DNA from: Sporomusa silvacetica DSM 10669
GTDB taxonomy: Bacteria; Bacillota; Negativicutes; Sporomusales; Sporomusaceae
Direction of reading: 5' to 3'
NCBI RefSeq assembly: GCF_002257705.1
Contig: NZ_LSLK01000108.1
Coordinates: 1-61,011 of the forward strand
DNA: 61,011 nt
The notes beneath the pieces were generated by a model, which saw only the letters and a program-made list of their open reading frames with translations, had not been told where the DNA came from and made no database searches. Numbering within the stretch: position 1 is the first letter of the stretch; every line of letters starts with the position of its first letter. This document shows, piece by piece, positions 7,488 to 16,385 of the stretch. The position numbers and the translations under genes were made by a program.

Positions 7488-9860
7488 TTATTTGCCGGTG
7501 GCAAGTAAGTGTTTGGCAATATTGACGGCAGTTACGCCATTGTCAGCGTAGGCGTCTGCTCCTGCTTGCCGAGAATAGCTATCAGTGACTACAGCCCCGC
7601 CTACGATGGTTTTACCAGTAAAACCATTCGCGTGGAGAGCTGCAATCGTATTATCAATTTGCGGCAGTGTGGTAGTCATTAGTGCACATAAGCCGATAAG
7701 CTGCGGTTGGTGTCTTTGGGCGGCTGCTACAATGGTTTCAGGGGCAACATCTTTACCTAGATCAATAACAGTAAAGCCATTGTTTTCCATCAATGCTGCC
7801 ACAATATTTTTTCCTAAATCATGAATATCCCCTTTTACTGTAGCGAGCAGTATTGTGCCAAGGCTTTGGGTTTGATGGGCGGGTATTACTTCTTTAATTG
7901 TGTTAAAGGCCGTACGCATGGTTTCAGCAGATAGTAGTACTTGGGGCAGGAAACAACGTCCCTGACCAAAGGCCTGGCCCACTTCATTCATGGCAGCTGT
8001 TAATGCCTGGTCAGTAATAGCCAGTGGAGTATGGTTTTCGGTTAGTGCCTGGCGTACTAATGGTGCAACTCCGGTTGTTTCGCCATTAATGACGCTCTGG
8101 CGAATTTGAAATAGTATATCAACAGCAGTAGTGATAGTTGTTGTCAGGGCTGGCATATTAACATATTTTTTGCTGTATTCAATAACGGCTTGGGGATTGC
8201 GCCCACTTAATGCCACTGCGGCTGACCAAACATCCTGCATTAACGGATCAAATGGATTCAGGATTGGTGCATCAAGGCCGGCATCCACAGCCATAGCGCA
8301 AAAAGCTGCATTCATTAAATCGCGTCGTGGTAGACCAAAAGAGACATTGCTCAGACCCATGACAGCAGGGCATCCGAGTTGTTCACGGTATAATTTGAGG
8401 GTTAGTAGAGTTTCCGCAGCAGCCTTAGCATCAGTTGCAACTGACATAACCAGCGCATCCAGCAATAGGTCATGACGGTTTAAACCATATTCCTGAGCAA
8501 GGGCTACCAGTTTTTTAGCTACTGCAACTCGGTCTATTGCCGTTAGTGGCACCCCGCTGTCAGCTATCGGTAGACATAATATCGCAGCACCATATTTTTT
8601 GGCAAGCGGGAGGAAGGATTCCAAGCGTTCGGTTTCGGCAGTGACTGAGTTAATAAGTGCCCGACCGGGATAGGCCTTTAGACCAGCCTCAAGCGTTATT
8701 GGGTCGGTGGTATCAATGGCTAGCGGCACATCAATTAGAGTTGACAAGTCCTCAATAGCTTGTTTCATGGCAGTGGCCTGATCAATACCTGGTACTCCCA
8801 TATTTACATCTAAAATACCGGCACCAGCTTTTATCTGAGCTAGGGCCTCTTTTTTTACGGTAATAAAATTGCCGGCTTTTATGTCGACTGCTAATGCTTT
8901 ACGGCCGGTGGGATTGATGCGTTCACCAATAATCACCGGAGCAAATTGCGCGCCGATACTTATTGTCCGGGTGCGGCTCGTTAGGGCGGTAAAAGCTGAA
9001 TTTCGTTGTATCTTTATCTGGGGTAGTGCATCAATTACTTGGCGAATGGCTTTGATATGGGCTGGTGTGGTGCCGCAACAGCCACCAATATAGGTAGCAC
9101 CGGCAGCTGCGAGTTTGGGAATCCAGCCAGCCATTTCCGTTGCTGTCATGGGGAAAATGGTTTGTCCATTGACCAATTGTGGCATACCAGCATTTGGCTG
9201 CACACTAAGGGGGATGGAACAATTTTGCGCTAGTGTCTCAATTATTGGCAAGAGTTGTGCCGGCCCTAATGAGCAATTGGCGCCAATCACGTTAGCTCCT
9301 AAGGCTTCTAAGGTGATGGCTGCTGTGCGGGGATCTGTGCCGGTGACAGTCCGGCCATTAGCATCAAAGGATAGCTGGCAGATAATTGGCTTACATGTGG
9401 CCGCCTTAGCCGCAAGGAGGGCGGCCCGCATTTCTTGGATATCAATAATTGTTTCAATGATTATGTAGTCAATACCGGCCTCGTCAAGAGCTGAGATCTG
9501 CTCATAAAAAACTTCATAAGCGGCATCAAAGGTAAGTTCCCCCAGCGGTGCAATAAGTTTACCTGTTGGACCAATTGAACCGGCTACTTTGGTATGAGTA
9601 CCGGCTGCATCGCGGGCAGCGGTTACGGCTGCTATATTTAAGGCAGCGACTTTGGCTTCTAAGCCATAATGTGATAGCTTAATACGGTTAGCACCAAAGG
9701 TGTTTGTTTCAATTATATTGGCGCCTGCTGCCACATACTGGCGATGAATTGCTGTTATTTTGGCAGGCTCCTCGATATTCCATAACTCAGGACATTGGCC
9801 TGGTTTCAGGCCGGCTTGGTGTAGCATTGTGCCCATAGCACCGTCAAATAGATAAATCAT
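7488..9860 (-). CDS. metH: Cobalamin-dependent methionine synthase core (no reactivation domain)
   Basis: Transfers a methyl group from methyl-tetrahydrofolate via cobalamin to homocysteine. A homocysteine S-methyltransferase domain (about 1-285) has zinc ligands Cys196 and the Cys261-Cys262 pair (IGGCCGTTP). A pterin-binding domain (about 305-570; GERINPTGRK, DVNMG) follows, then the cobalamin cap and B12 domain (about 590-790) with base-off ligand His680 in DIHDLG. At 790 residues it lacks the C-terminal SAM-binding reactivation domain of the roughly 1200-residue E. coli enzyme. That domain is encoded by the gene directly upstream; the ATG abuts its stop codon. The two form a minus-strand operon inside the noc / soj-parB interval. 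Confidence 0.93.
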   Translation of the reverse strand: MIYLFDGAMGTMLHQAGLKPGQCPELWNIEEPAKITAIHRQYVAAGANIIETNTFGANRIKLSHYGLEAKVAALNIAAVTAARDAAGTHTKVAGSIGPTGKLIAPLGELTFDAAYEVFYEQISALDEAGIDYIIIETIIDIQEMRAALLAAKAATCKPIICQLSFDANGRTVTGTDPRTAAITLEALGANVIGANCSLGPAQLLPIIETLAQNCSIPLSVQPNAGMPQLVNGQTIFPMTATEMAGWIPKLAAAGATYIGGCCGTTPAHIKAIRQVIDALPQIKIQRNSAFTALTSRTRTISIGAQFAPVIIGERINPTGRKALAVDIKAGNFITVKKEALAQIKAGAGILDVNMGVPGIDQATAMKQAIEDLSTLIDVPLAIDTTDPITLEAGLKAYPGRALINSVTAETERLESFLPLAKKYGAAILCLPIADSGVPLTAIDRVAVAKKLVALAQEYGLNRHDLLLDALVMSVATDAKAAAETLLTLKLYREQLGCPAVMGLSNVSFGLPRRDLMNAAFCAMAVDAGLDAPILNPFDPLMQDVWSAAVALSGRNPQAVIEYSKKYVNMPALTTTITTAVDILFQIRQSVINGETTGVAPLVRQALTENHTPLAITDQALTAAMNEVGQAFGQGRCFLPQVLLSAETMRTAFNTIKEVIPAHQTQSLGTILLATVKGDIHDLGKNIVAALMENNGFTVIDLGKDVAPETIVAAAQRHQPQLIGLCALMTTTLPQIDNTIAALHANGFTGKTIVGGAVVTDSYSRQAGADAYADNGVTAVNIAKHLLATGK

Positions 9861-10547
9861 CTACTCATTTGTCTCCTTTCGTGCTTGACAGCTAGTCTGA
9901 TTGCATTTGTCACAAGGCAGCTCTTGCTGATGTGAGAGGTTCAATGTATGGTGGTAAGGGTATAAACCAACAATAGCGGTAACCGATTTGCGTGGCACGA
10001 GCATTTTGGTATCGGTGACACTAAGGCCGATTCTCGCTCCTGTTGCCAATTCCAATATCTCAGGCTGAAGCTGGAGCGGCCAATCGCTATAACCGGGGCT
10101 AAAGGGTCTGCTGGCTGATAAGCCGGCTTGGGCAGCTTGCTGCGCAATTACGCTACAGACTGCGGCGCAAGACATTTCTACTGCTGTTGTTCCAGCGGCA
10201 TCCAGCAGCATTCCTAATGTATATTGGTTTTTCAAAAACAAAGCAGACACTTCTTCTTCCAAGGGTAGACCAATAGTTACCGCCATTACGGCTACTTCGA
10301 CCGCTCCGGTTAGATGCTTAATGATGCTGTTGGCGGTTAACACAACAGGTTCATCTGCCAAAATGGTATGTGCATCCTGGTCATAGGCATATAGCTGCCA
10401 AACTCCTTTTGGTATGGACAGTAATTGAGCCTGTTTACATGCTTCACTAAGCAAAGGTGTAGAGAAGTCTACTTTACGGCCTAGACCGGCATAGCGTCTG
10501 GTCTCTTCAAGGTCAACTGTGGTTAGGCGTGGATAATAAAAAGGCAT
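9861..10547 (-). CDS. Separate methionine synthase reactivation-domain protein
   Basis: A 228-residue stand-alone relative of the C-terminal activation domain of MetH, which uses SAM and a reductant to restore oxidised cobalamin. Family features include the Arg-Tyr motif in TRRYAGLG near residue 15, the SPGYSDWPLQLQ block near 150, and a C-terminal cysteine cluster (CDKCNQTSCQAR) not typical of the fused E. coli domain, which could bind a metal or a reductant. It is translated just ahead of metH with no gap, supporting a two-subunit enzyme. An AGGAGG-type ribosome site precedes the ATG. Confidence 0.85.
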   Translation of the reverse strand: MPFYYPRLTTVDLEETRRYAGLGRKVDFSTPLLSEACKQAQLLSIPKGVWQLYAYDQDAHTILADEPVVLTANSIIKHLTGAVEVAVMAVTIGLPLEEEVSALFLKNQYTLGMLLDAAGTTAVEMSCAAVCSVIAQQAAQAGLSASRPFSPGYSDWPLQLQPEILELATGARIGLSVTDTKMLVPRKSVTAIVGLYPYHHTLNLSHQQELPCDKCNQTSCQARKETNE

Positions 10548-10853
10548 TAATAGGAAACCTCCTTAATAAGTGAGGTATTATTAGCATTATAGTATATTTT
10601 GCTAATTAGTTAAAGCCAAGATATATATTTTACGTTTATTTAAACTTGCGGGAAGATAGGTTGTGTATTGACAACCTATTAAGCACCTATAAAACGCTTG
10701 GACACATTGTATATAGTTAGGATGTAGCAAATTAGTTGCAGATCAATCGTTAGTTATGTAAACATAACTATTTTTCTGTATTTTTTGGCAGGAAATCACA
10801 TAGATATGTGGAATGGAGAGATGGAAGTAAATTATTTTTGAGGTGAAAAAAGT
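10548..10853. other. Divergent regulatory region between the metH unit and soj-parB
   Basis: These 306 bases hold no gene that I can support. Two perfect inverted repeats stand out: ATAGGTTGT/ACAACCTAT (10656-10664 and 10671-10679), and TAGTTATG-TAAA-CATAACTA followed by TTTTT (10751-10775). The second is shaped like a weak, AT-rich intrinsic terminator about 80 bases before soj. I could not recognise a cobalamin or SAM riboswitch on the metH side. Confidence 0.5.
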
Positions 10854-11615
10854 TTGGTTAAAGTGATTGCTATTGCCAATCAAAAGGGAGGAGTAGGGAA
10901 GACAACTACTGCAGTCAACCTTGCGGCTTGTTTGGCAGAGTTAGGGAAAAAGGTATTGCTGATTGATATTGATCCGCAGGGTAATTCTACTAGCGGCTTG
11001 GGCTGTAATAAAGGTACAATTCAACACTGTGTTTATGATGCGTTAATTAATGATGTTCCGGTGGAATCAATTGTTGTACAAACTGAAATTCCAAATCTTA
11101 AGCTTTTGCCAGCTACAATTCAATTGGCAGGGGCAGAAATTGAATTGGTATCGATGATGTCGCGCGAGGGCAAACTTAAGCGTGCATTGGATAAGGCCAA
11201 ATTCAGTTATGAGTTTGTTCTTATTGATTGTCCGCCATCACTAGGGCTACTTACTATCAATTCATTAACAGCCGCGAATTCTGTGCTTGTGCCCATTCAG
11301 TGTGAGTTTTATGCGTTGGAAGGTTTGACACAGTTGATGAGCACGATTAATTTGGTACAAAGAAATCTTAATCCAGTGCTTACTCTGGAGGGGGTAGTAC
11401 TAACCATGTTTGATGCTCGTACTAATTTGTCCATTCAGGTAGTGGATGAGGTAAAAAACCATTTTCGTCATAAAGTGTACCAAACTATTATTCCCAGAAA
11501 TGTTCGGTTAAGTGAAGCACCTAGCCATGGGCAGCCTGTTATTAAATATGATCCTAAATCTAAGGGTACAGAAGTATATTTTGATTTAGCACGTGAGGTG
11601 ATTGGTGATGAGTAA
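10854..11615 (+). CDS. soj: Chromosome-partitioning ATPase Soj (ParA)
   Basis: A deviant-Walker ParA ATPase that works with ParB-parS in origin segregation and in Bacillus also controls DnaA. KGGVGKTTT (residues 11-19) is the P-loop with the signature Lys; the Walker-B-type FVLIDCPPSLG follows near residue 125. Its 253 residues are normal for the short chromosomal ParA. The TTG start is 8 bases after GAGGTG. It overlaps parB by 8 bases, indicating translational coupling. Confidence 0.95.
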   Translation: MVKVIAIANQKGGVGKTTTAVNLAACLAELGKKVLLIDIDPQGNSTSGLGCNKGTIQHCVYDALINDVPVESIVVQTEIPNLKLLPATIQLAGAEIELVSMMSREGKLKRALDKAKFSYEFVLIDCPPSLGLLTINSLTAANSVLVPIQCEFYALEGLTQLMSTINLVQRNLNPVLTLEGVVLTMFDARTNLSIQVVDEVKNHFRHKVYQTIIPRNVRLSEAPSHGQPVIKYDPKSKGTEVYFDLAREVIGDE

Positions 11616-12525
11616 ACGTGGCTTAGGACGAGGACTAGATGCTTTGTTTGGTGCGCCAAATGCGGGGCAAGCTATTGAGAACAGTGAACCTATTAATGAA
11701 ATTGCTATTCAGGAGATTATTCCTAACCCACATCAGCCGCGTCGTGATTTTGATGAAGAGGCGCTAGCTGAGTTAGCTCAATCGATTAAGCAGCATGGTA
11801 TTATACAACCGGTGGTTGTCCGTAAGACGCTTACTGGTTACGAATTAGTGGCTGGGGAACGGCGGTGGCGGGCATCTAAATTAGTGGGATTAAAGCAGAT
11901 TCCGGCTGTGGTGCGTGAATATACTGACGCAGAAATGATGGAGATAGCGCTTGTTGAAAATTTGCAACGGCAAAACCTTAATATTATTGAAGAAGCTATA
12001 GCCTTTCGGCGTCTGATTGAGGAGTTTGGCTTAACCCAGGAAGAGGTTTCTCAAAAAATTGGACGCAGCCGTTCTATGGTTGCCAATATTGTACGGTTGC
12101 TTAATCTGCAACCTGAAGTACAGGCTTTTGTTTCACGTGGAACATTGACGATGGGGCAGGTAAGACCGTTATTAGTTTTAGAATCTCCTGAAATGCAAAT
12201 TAGTGCAGCTAATCAAATTATTGATGAAGATTTATCAGCGCGTGATGCGGAAGAATTAGTTCGTCGGCTAGCGTCCAAACGACCAACCAAGCCGGTTGAG
12301 GAAAAACCTGAGATTATAGAGGAAGACAACCAATTTTTTATGAATGAATTTGAAGATAGGCTAAAGCTAATATTAGGTACACAGGTTAGAATTAAACCTG
12401 GCAAATTAAAAAGCAAGATTGAAATAGAATACTATTCAAATGAAGATTTAGAACGGATTATGGAAATGTTGTCAAGGGAACAACAGAGCGTTCCATCTAA
12501 GTTTCAGGGACAACTGGTGGTCTAA
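11608..12525 (+). CDS. parB: Chromosome-partitioning protein ParB (Spo0J)
   Basis: A parS-binding CTPase clamp that loads SMC and marks the origin region. It starts MSKRGLGRGLDALFG, the typical ParB N-terminus. The nuclease-like domain is about residues 30-120 (NPHQPRRDF, GERRWRASKL, ENLQRQNL), the helix-turn-helix about 140-165 (LTQEEVSQKIGRSRSMVAN), and the dimerisation region is C-terminal. Earlier TTG and GTG codons exist, but GAGGTG at 11595-11600 is ideally placed for ATG 11608 (305 residues). The gene contains one parS site and is followed by another 9 bases after its stop. Confidence 0.96.
   Translation: MSKRGLGRGLDALFGAPNAGQAIENSEPINEIAIQEIIPNPHQPRRDFDEEALAELAQSIKQHGIIQPVVVRKTLTGYELVAGERRWRASKLVGLKQIPAVVREYTDAEMMEIALVENLQRQNLNIIEEAIAFRRLIEEFGLTQEEVSQKIGRSRSMVANIVRLLNLQPEVQAFVSRGTLTMGQVRPLLVLESPEMQISAANQIIDEDLSARDAEELVRRLASKRPTKPVEEKPEIIEEDNQFFMNEFEDRLKLILGTQVRIKPGKLKSKIEIEYYSNEDLERIMEMLSREQQSVPSKFQGQLVV
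12129..12144 (-). promoter_or_regulatory. parS: parS site inside parB
   Basis: TGTTTCACGTGGAACA is a perfect 16-base match, on the minus strand, to the Bacillus parS sequence TGTTCCACGTGAAACA. It lies within the parB coding region, where it encodes Val-Ser-Arg-Gly-Thr. Confidence 0.92.
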
Positions 12526-12534
12526 ATTAGCAAA

Positions 12535-12550
12535 TGTTCCACGTGAAACA
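12535..12550 (+). promoter_or_regulatory. parS: parS site immediately after parB
   Basis: TGTTCCACGTGAAACA is a perfect 16-base parS, 9 bases past the parB stop. It is embedded in a longer near-palindrome (12530-12555) flanked by GCAAA and TTTGC. Confidence 0.94.
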
Positions 12551-12586
12551 TTTGCTGGGATTCTTTGGTGACAGAGGTGAGGAAAG

Positions 12587-13984
12587 ATGCGGGTAGAAAA
12601 GGATTTGCTAGGTGAGCGAGAAGTTCCGTTAGAAGTGTACTATGGTATTCATACCTTACGGGCATTGGAAAATTTTCCTCTCTCGGGCTATCGGGTGTCA
12701 GCGATTCTTATAAAGGCAATTGCACTAATTAAAAAGGCTGCTGCTGAGGTCAATGCGGAACTAGGGTATTTGCCAAACGAACTAGCCCAAGCCATAATGG
12801 TTGCTGCAGATGAGGTAATGGACGGAAAATGGCGGGATCAGTTTGTTGTTGATGCATTGCAAGGGGGCGCTGGAACCTCTACCAATATGAATGTTAACGA
12901 GGTACTGGCAAATCGGGCGATTGAGTTGCTATCAGGACAACGTGGTGAGTATAGTCTGGTGCATCCACTAAATCATGTGAATATGCACCAGTCTACGAAT
13001 GATGTGTATCCGACAGCACTGCGGATTGCCGCTATTTGGCTGCTCAAACCATTAAGTGATGGATGTGCGGTTTTACAAGAGTCTTTGCAAGAAAAGGAAG
13101 CGGAATTCGCTGGAATAATAAAAGTTGGACGAACAGAAATGCAGGACGCTGTGCCAATTATGCTTGGTCAGGAATTTAGTGCGTATGCAGGAGCCATTGC
13201 CCGTGACCGCTGGCGGTTGTATAAAGTTGAAGAACGCTTGCGGCAGGCGGCATTAGGGGGCACCGCTGTTGGCACAGGTTTGAATGCTGACAAGAAATAC
13301 ATATTTATGGTTAATGACCGGGTACGACAATATGCTGGTATCGGCTTAGCCAGAGCGGAAAATATGATTGATGTCATTCAAAATGCCGATGTCTTTGTCG
13401 AAGTATCTGGGTTACTGAAGGCATTAGCCGTAAATTTGGGAAAAATGTCCCATGATTTGCGGCTTATGTCGTCTGGTCCTCGGGCTGGAATTGGTGAGAT
13501 ACGACTGCCAGAGCGCCAGGCGGGGTCTTCAATTATGCCTGGTAAGGTTAATCCAATTATTCCAGAAGCGGTTAACCAAGTGGCTTTTCATGTTATGGCT
13601 TCCGATATGGCGATTGCTATGGCTGCGCAATCAGGACAACTGGAATTGAATGCTTTTATGCCGTTAATTGCCCATCATTTATTGGAAAGTTTAGTTGTAT
13701 TAACAAATGCAGTAAATATTCTAAATGAATTTTGTATTCAAGGGATAACGGCAGACAACGAGCGTTGTACAACTTTATTAAATCATAGCCAAGTAAGTGT
13801 TACCGCTTTAGTGCCACATATTGGCTATGATTTAGCATCCAAGGTGGCGCGAATCGCTATGGAGCAAAATATTACCGTACGGGAGGCGGCACTACAACTG
13901 TCTGTTTTGCCGGAGGAGCGAATTGACGCTGCTTTGAACCCACGGGCAATGACCCGGCCGGGAATTGCCGGAATGCCAAAATAG
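12587..13984 (+). CDS. aspA: Aspartate ammonia-lyase (aspartase)
   Basis: Reversibly deaminates L-aspartate to fumarate and ammonia; a member of the fumarase/aspartase superfamily. Conserved regions are GGAGTSTNMNVNEV (near residue 90), HVNMHQSTNDVYPTA (near 130) and the signature SS-loop GSSIMPGKVNP near 312-322 with the catalytic Ser. Its 465 residues are normal. It is followed after 14 bases by hydF. Aspartase genes often lie inside [FeFe]-hydrogenase maturation clusters of anaerobes, so the pairing is probably meaningful. Fumarase is the nearest alternative, but the overall pattern fits aspartase better. Confidence 0.9.
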   Translation: MRVEKDLLGEREVPLEVYYGIHTLRALENFPLSGYRVSAILIKAIALIKKAAAEVNAELGYLPNELAQAIMVAADEVMDGKWRDQFVVDALQGGAGTSTNMNVNEVLANRAIELLSGQRGEYSLVHPLNHVNMHQSTNDVYPTALRIAAIWLLKPLSDGCAVLQESLQEKEAEFAGIIKVGRTEMQDAVPIMLGQEFSAYAGAIARDRWRLYKVEERLRQAALGGTAVGTGLNADKKYIFMVNDRVRQYAGIGLARAENMIDVIQNADVFVEVSGLLKALAVNLGKMSHDLRLMSSGPRAGIGEIRLPERQAGSSIMPGKVNPIIPEAVNQVAFHVMASDMAIAMAAQSGQLELNAFMPLIAHHLLESLVVLTNAVNILNEFCIQGITADNERCTTLLNHSQVSVTALVPHIGYDLASKVARIAMEQNITVREAALQLSVLPEERIDAALNPRAMTRPGIAGMPK

Positions 13985-13998
13985 GGGGAGGGAAAGGT

Positions 13999-15222
13999 AT
14001 GGAAGAAACGCCAAAGGGATCACGGCTGCATATTGCTATTTTTGGACGCCGAAATGCCGGTAAATCTAGCTTGATTAATGCGTTAACAAGTCAGGATATT
14101 GCGTTGGTTTCCAATGTTCCTGGCACTACTACTGATCCGGTATATAAGGCTATGGAGATATTGCCGATAGGGCCTGTTATGATTATTGATACGGCAGGTA
14201 TTGATGATGTCGGTGATTTGGGCGCATTGAGGGTAGAACGAACAATGCAGGTGCTAAACAAAACTGATTTAGCCGTAATTGTTATTGAACCAGAAGATGG
14301 TGTGACAAATTTTGAAGAAGAGCTCATTATAGAAATAAGAAAGCGCAATGTGCCTATTGCCGGAGTAATCAATAAGAGCGATCTTATGGCAGTAGCGCCT
14401 GAAAAAGTTGCTGCCTGGAGTAATGCCTTAGAATTGACACTGCTTACTATTAGTGCTAAAACAGGGCAAGGCATTGAAGAATTGAAACGCACGATGATTA
14501 AATTGGCCCCGGATGATTGGGAAGGACCTCAGCTAATTGGTGATTTAGTATCACCGGGAGATACCGTTGTTTTGGTAGTGCCAATTGATTTAGCGGCACC
14601 CAAGGGTCGGCTAATTTTACCGCAGGTTCAGACTATTCGCGATTTATTGGATAATGATGTATGTGCAGTTGTAGTCAAGGAACGAGAGTTAAAAGAAGCC
14701 TTAGAAAATTTAAAAAATCCGCCACGTTTAGTTGTTACCGACTCGCAGGAATTTATGAAAGTAGGAGCAGATACTCCGCCAGGGGTAATGTTAACATCAT
14801 TTTCTATATTATTGGCGCGCCACAAAGGGGATTTAGAAACCCTGGTAGCTGGTGCTAAAGCGATTGAAAGTCTGCAGCCAGGTGATAAGGTTTTGATTTC
14901 AGAGGGATGTACACATCACCGTCAGGCTGATGATATTGGTAAAGTGAAGATTCCCCGCTGGCTAAGGCAAGCAGTAGGTGGTGAACTTGATTTTGAATGG
15001 GTATCAGGCGGGACTTTCCCGGCGGATTTGGCAAAATATAAATTGATTGTGCATTGCGGGGCCTGTATGCTTAACCGTCGGGAGATGTTATATCGGTTGG
15101 CTATGGCTAGAGAAGCGGGGATACCTATTGTCAATTATGGACTCTTGATTGCTCAGATTCACGGTATTTTGTACCGGGCCCTGGCACCTTTTCCCCTGGC
15201 ACAGATGATTCTTGAAGAATAA
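13999..15222 (+). CDS. hydF: [FeFe]-hydrogenase maturation GTPase HydF
   Basis: A scaffold that carries the 2Fe subcluster precursor to HydA. The N-terminal Era-like G domain has GRRNAGKS (15-22), DTAG and NKSD. The C-terminal cluster-binding domain has CTHH (Cys near residue 303) and HCGAC near 352-356, the CxH...HCxxC ligand set of HydF. Its 407 residues are normal. HydE, HydG and a hydrogenase are not in the window. It lies between aspA and a cysteine desulfurase with gaps of 14 bases, probably one operon. Confidence 0.94.
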   Translation: MEETPKGSRLHIAIFGRRNAGKSSLINALTSQDIALVSNVPGTTTDPVYKAMEILPIGPVMIIDTAGIDDVGDLGALRVERTMQVLNKTDLAVIVIEPEDGVTNFEEELIIEIRKRNVPIAGVINKSDLMAVAPEKVAAWSNALELTLLTISAKTGQGIEELKRTMIKLAPDDWEGPQLIGDLVSPGDTVVLVVPIDLAAPKGRLILPQVQTIRDLLDNDVCAVVVKERELKEALENLKNPPRLVVTDSQEFMKVGADTPPGVMLTSFSILLARHKGDLETLVAGAKAIESLQPGDKVLISEGCTHHRQADDIGKVKIPRWLRQAVGGELDFEWVSGGTFPADLAKYKLIVHCGACMLNRREMLYRLAMAREAGIPIVNYGLLIAQIHGILYRALAPFPLAQMILEE

Positions 15223-15236
15223 GGGGCGAACTGATT

Positions 15237-16382
15237 GTGATATATCTTGATAATGCGGCTACGACTTGGCCAAAGCCAGAGTGCGTCTATCAAGCAGTTG
15301 ATACCTGCTTGCGTACCATGGGAGCCAACCCGGGAAGGGGTGGCCATAGTATGGCGCGGGCAGCTAGTATGCTGGTATATGAAACGCGCGAGGCATTAGC
15401 AATGCTATTTGGCATTGTTGATGCCAATCAATTAGTCTTTACTCATAATGCGACTGACGCCATCAGCATGGCCGTATTCGGAATAGTGCGTCCTGGAGAT
15501 ACCGTTGTAACGACAGCGATGGAACATAACGCGGTAGCTAGGGCTGTGCGTGTTGCTGAGTCCCAAGGGGTAACTGTTAAAATTGTACCGTGTTCCTCTA
15601 CAGGTCAGCTAGCGATGGAGGAGATGGAAGCAGCCATTAGAGAAAAACCAAAAGCTGTTATTATGACCCATGCTTCTAATGTGACAGGGACAATTATGCC
15701 GGTCGCAGAGGTTGGTAAACTAACAAAAAAACTAGGTGTAACCTTGCTGGTTGATGCGGCTCAGACAGCCGGCGTAGAAGACATTGATGTTGCGGCTATG
15801 GGTATCAATATCCTGGCCTTTAGCGGTCATAAAGGCCTCCTGGGACCGCAAGGTACAGGTGGCCTTTATGTACAGGAGACAATTAACATCAGGCCGCTGC
15901 GGGTAGGAGGTACAGGTAGCCTGTCTGAATCAGATATACAACCTGAATTTATGCCAGATAGATTGGAGAGCGGGACGCCTAATACGCCTGGTATCGCCGG
16001 TATTAAAGCTGGAGTTGATTTTATTTTGGCTACTGGGCGCAGTAAAATTCAAGCCAAAGAAATGGAATTAACAAACTTATTGTTGGTGGGGTTGAGAAAG
16101 ATTCCGGAGGCAACAGTTTACGGGCAGCAGACTGCTCACGGTCGCACTTCTGTCGTGTCTTTTACCTTAGCAGGAAGAGATAGTGGTCAGATTGCGCATC
16201 TCCTTGACAAGAACTATAATATTGCCTGTCGTTCAGGGCTTCATTGTGCTCCATGGGCTCATCAAACAATCGGTACATTAAAGACAGGGACAGTAAGGCT
16301 TAGTCCTGGTTATTTCAATACAGAAGAAGAGATTGGGCAGACGCTTGTTGCTGTCAGGGAGCTTGTTGCTCAGGGAGGATAA
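15237..16382 (+). CDS. Cysteine desulfurase family aminotransferase (class V)
   Basis: A PLP enzyme that mobilises sulfur from cysteine, or possibly selenium from selenocysteine. The N-terminus MIYLDNAATTWPKP, the PLP-lysine region AFSGHKGLLGPQG (Lys near 198) and the catalytic Cys336 in RSGLHCAPWAH place it with the NifS/Csd group. The start is GTG 15237 after AAGGGGCG. It follows hydF by 14 bases, so it may supply sulfur to hydrogenase cluster assembly. The selA-selB genes 4 kb downstream make a selenium role an alternative. Sequence alone does not decide. Confidence 0.88.
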   Translation: MIYLDNAATTWPKPECVYQAVDTCLRTMGANPGRGGHSMARAASMLVYETREALAMLFGIVDANQLVFTHNATDAISMAVFGIVRPGDTVVTTAMEHNAVARAVRVAESQGVTVKIVPCSSTGQLAMEEMEAAIREKPKAVIMTHASNVTGTIMPVAEVGKLTKKLGVTLLVDAAQTAGVEDIDVAAMGINILAFSGHKGLLGPQGTGGLYVQETINIRPLRVGGTGSLSESDIQPEFMPDRLESGTPNTPGIAGIKAGVDFILATGRSKIQAKEMELTNLLLVGLRKIPEATVYGQQTAHGRTSVVSFTLAGRDSGQIAHLLDKNYNIACRSGLHCAPWAHQTIGTLKTGTVRLSPGYFNTEEEIGQTLVAVRELVAQGG

Positions 16383-16385
16383 GAA

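Noticed and set aside
10548..10620. Cobalamin or SAM riboswitch upstream of the metH unit
   Set aside because: The leader on the minus strand is short and AT-rich, with none of the conserved cores.
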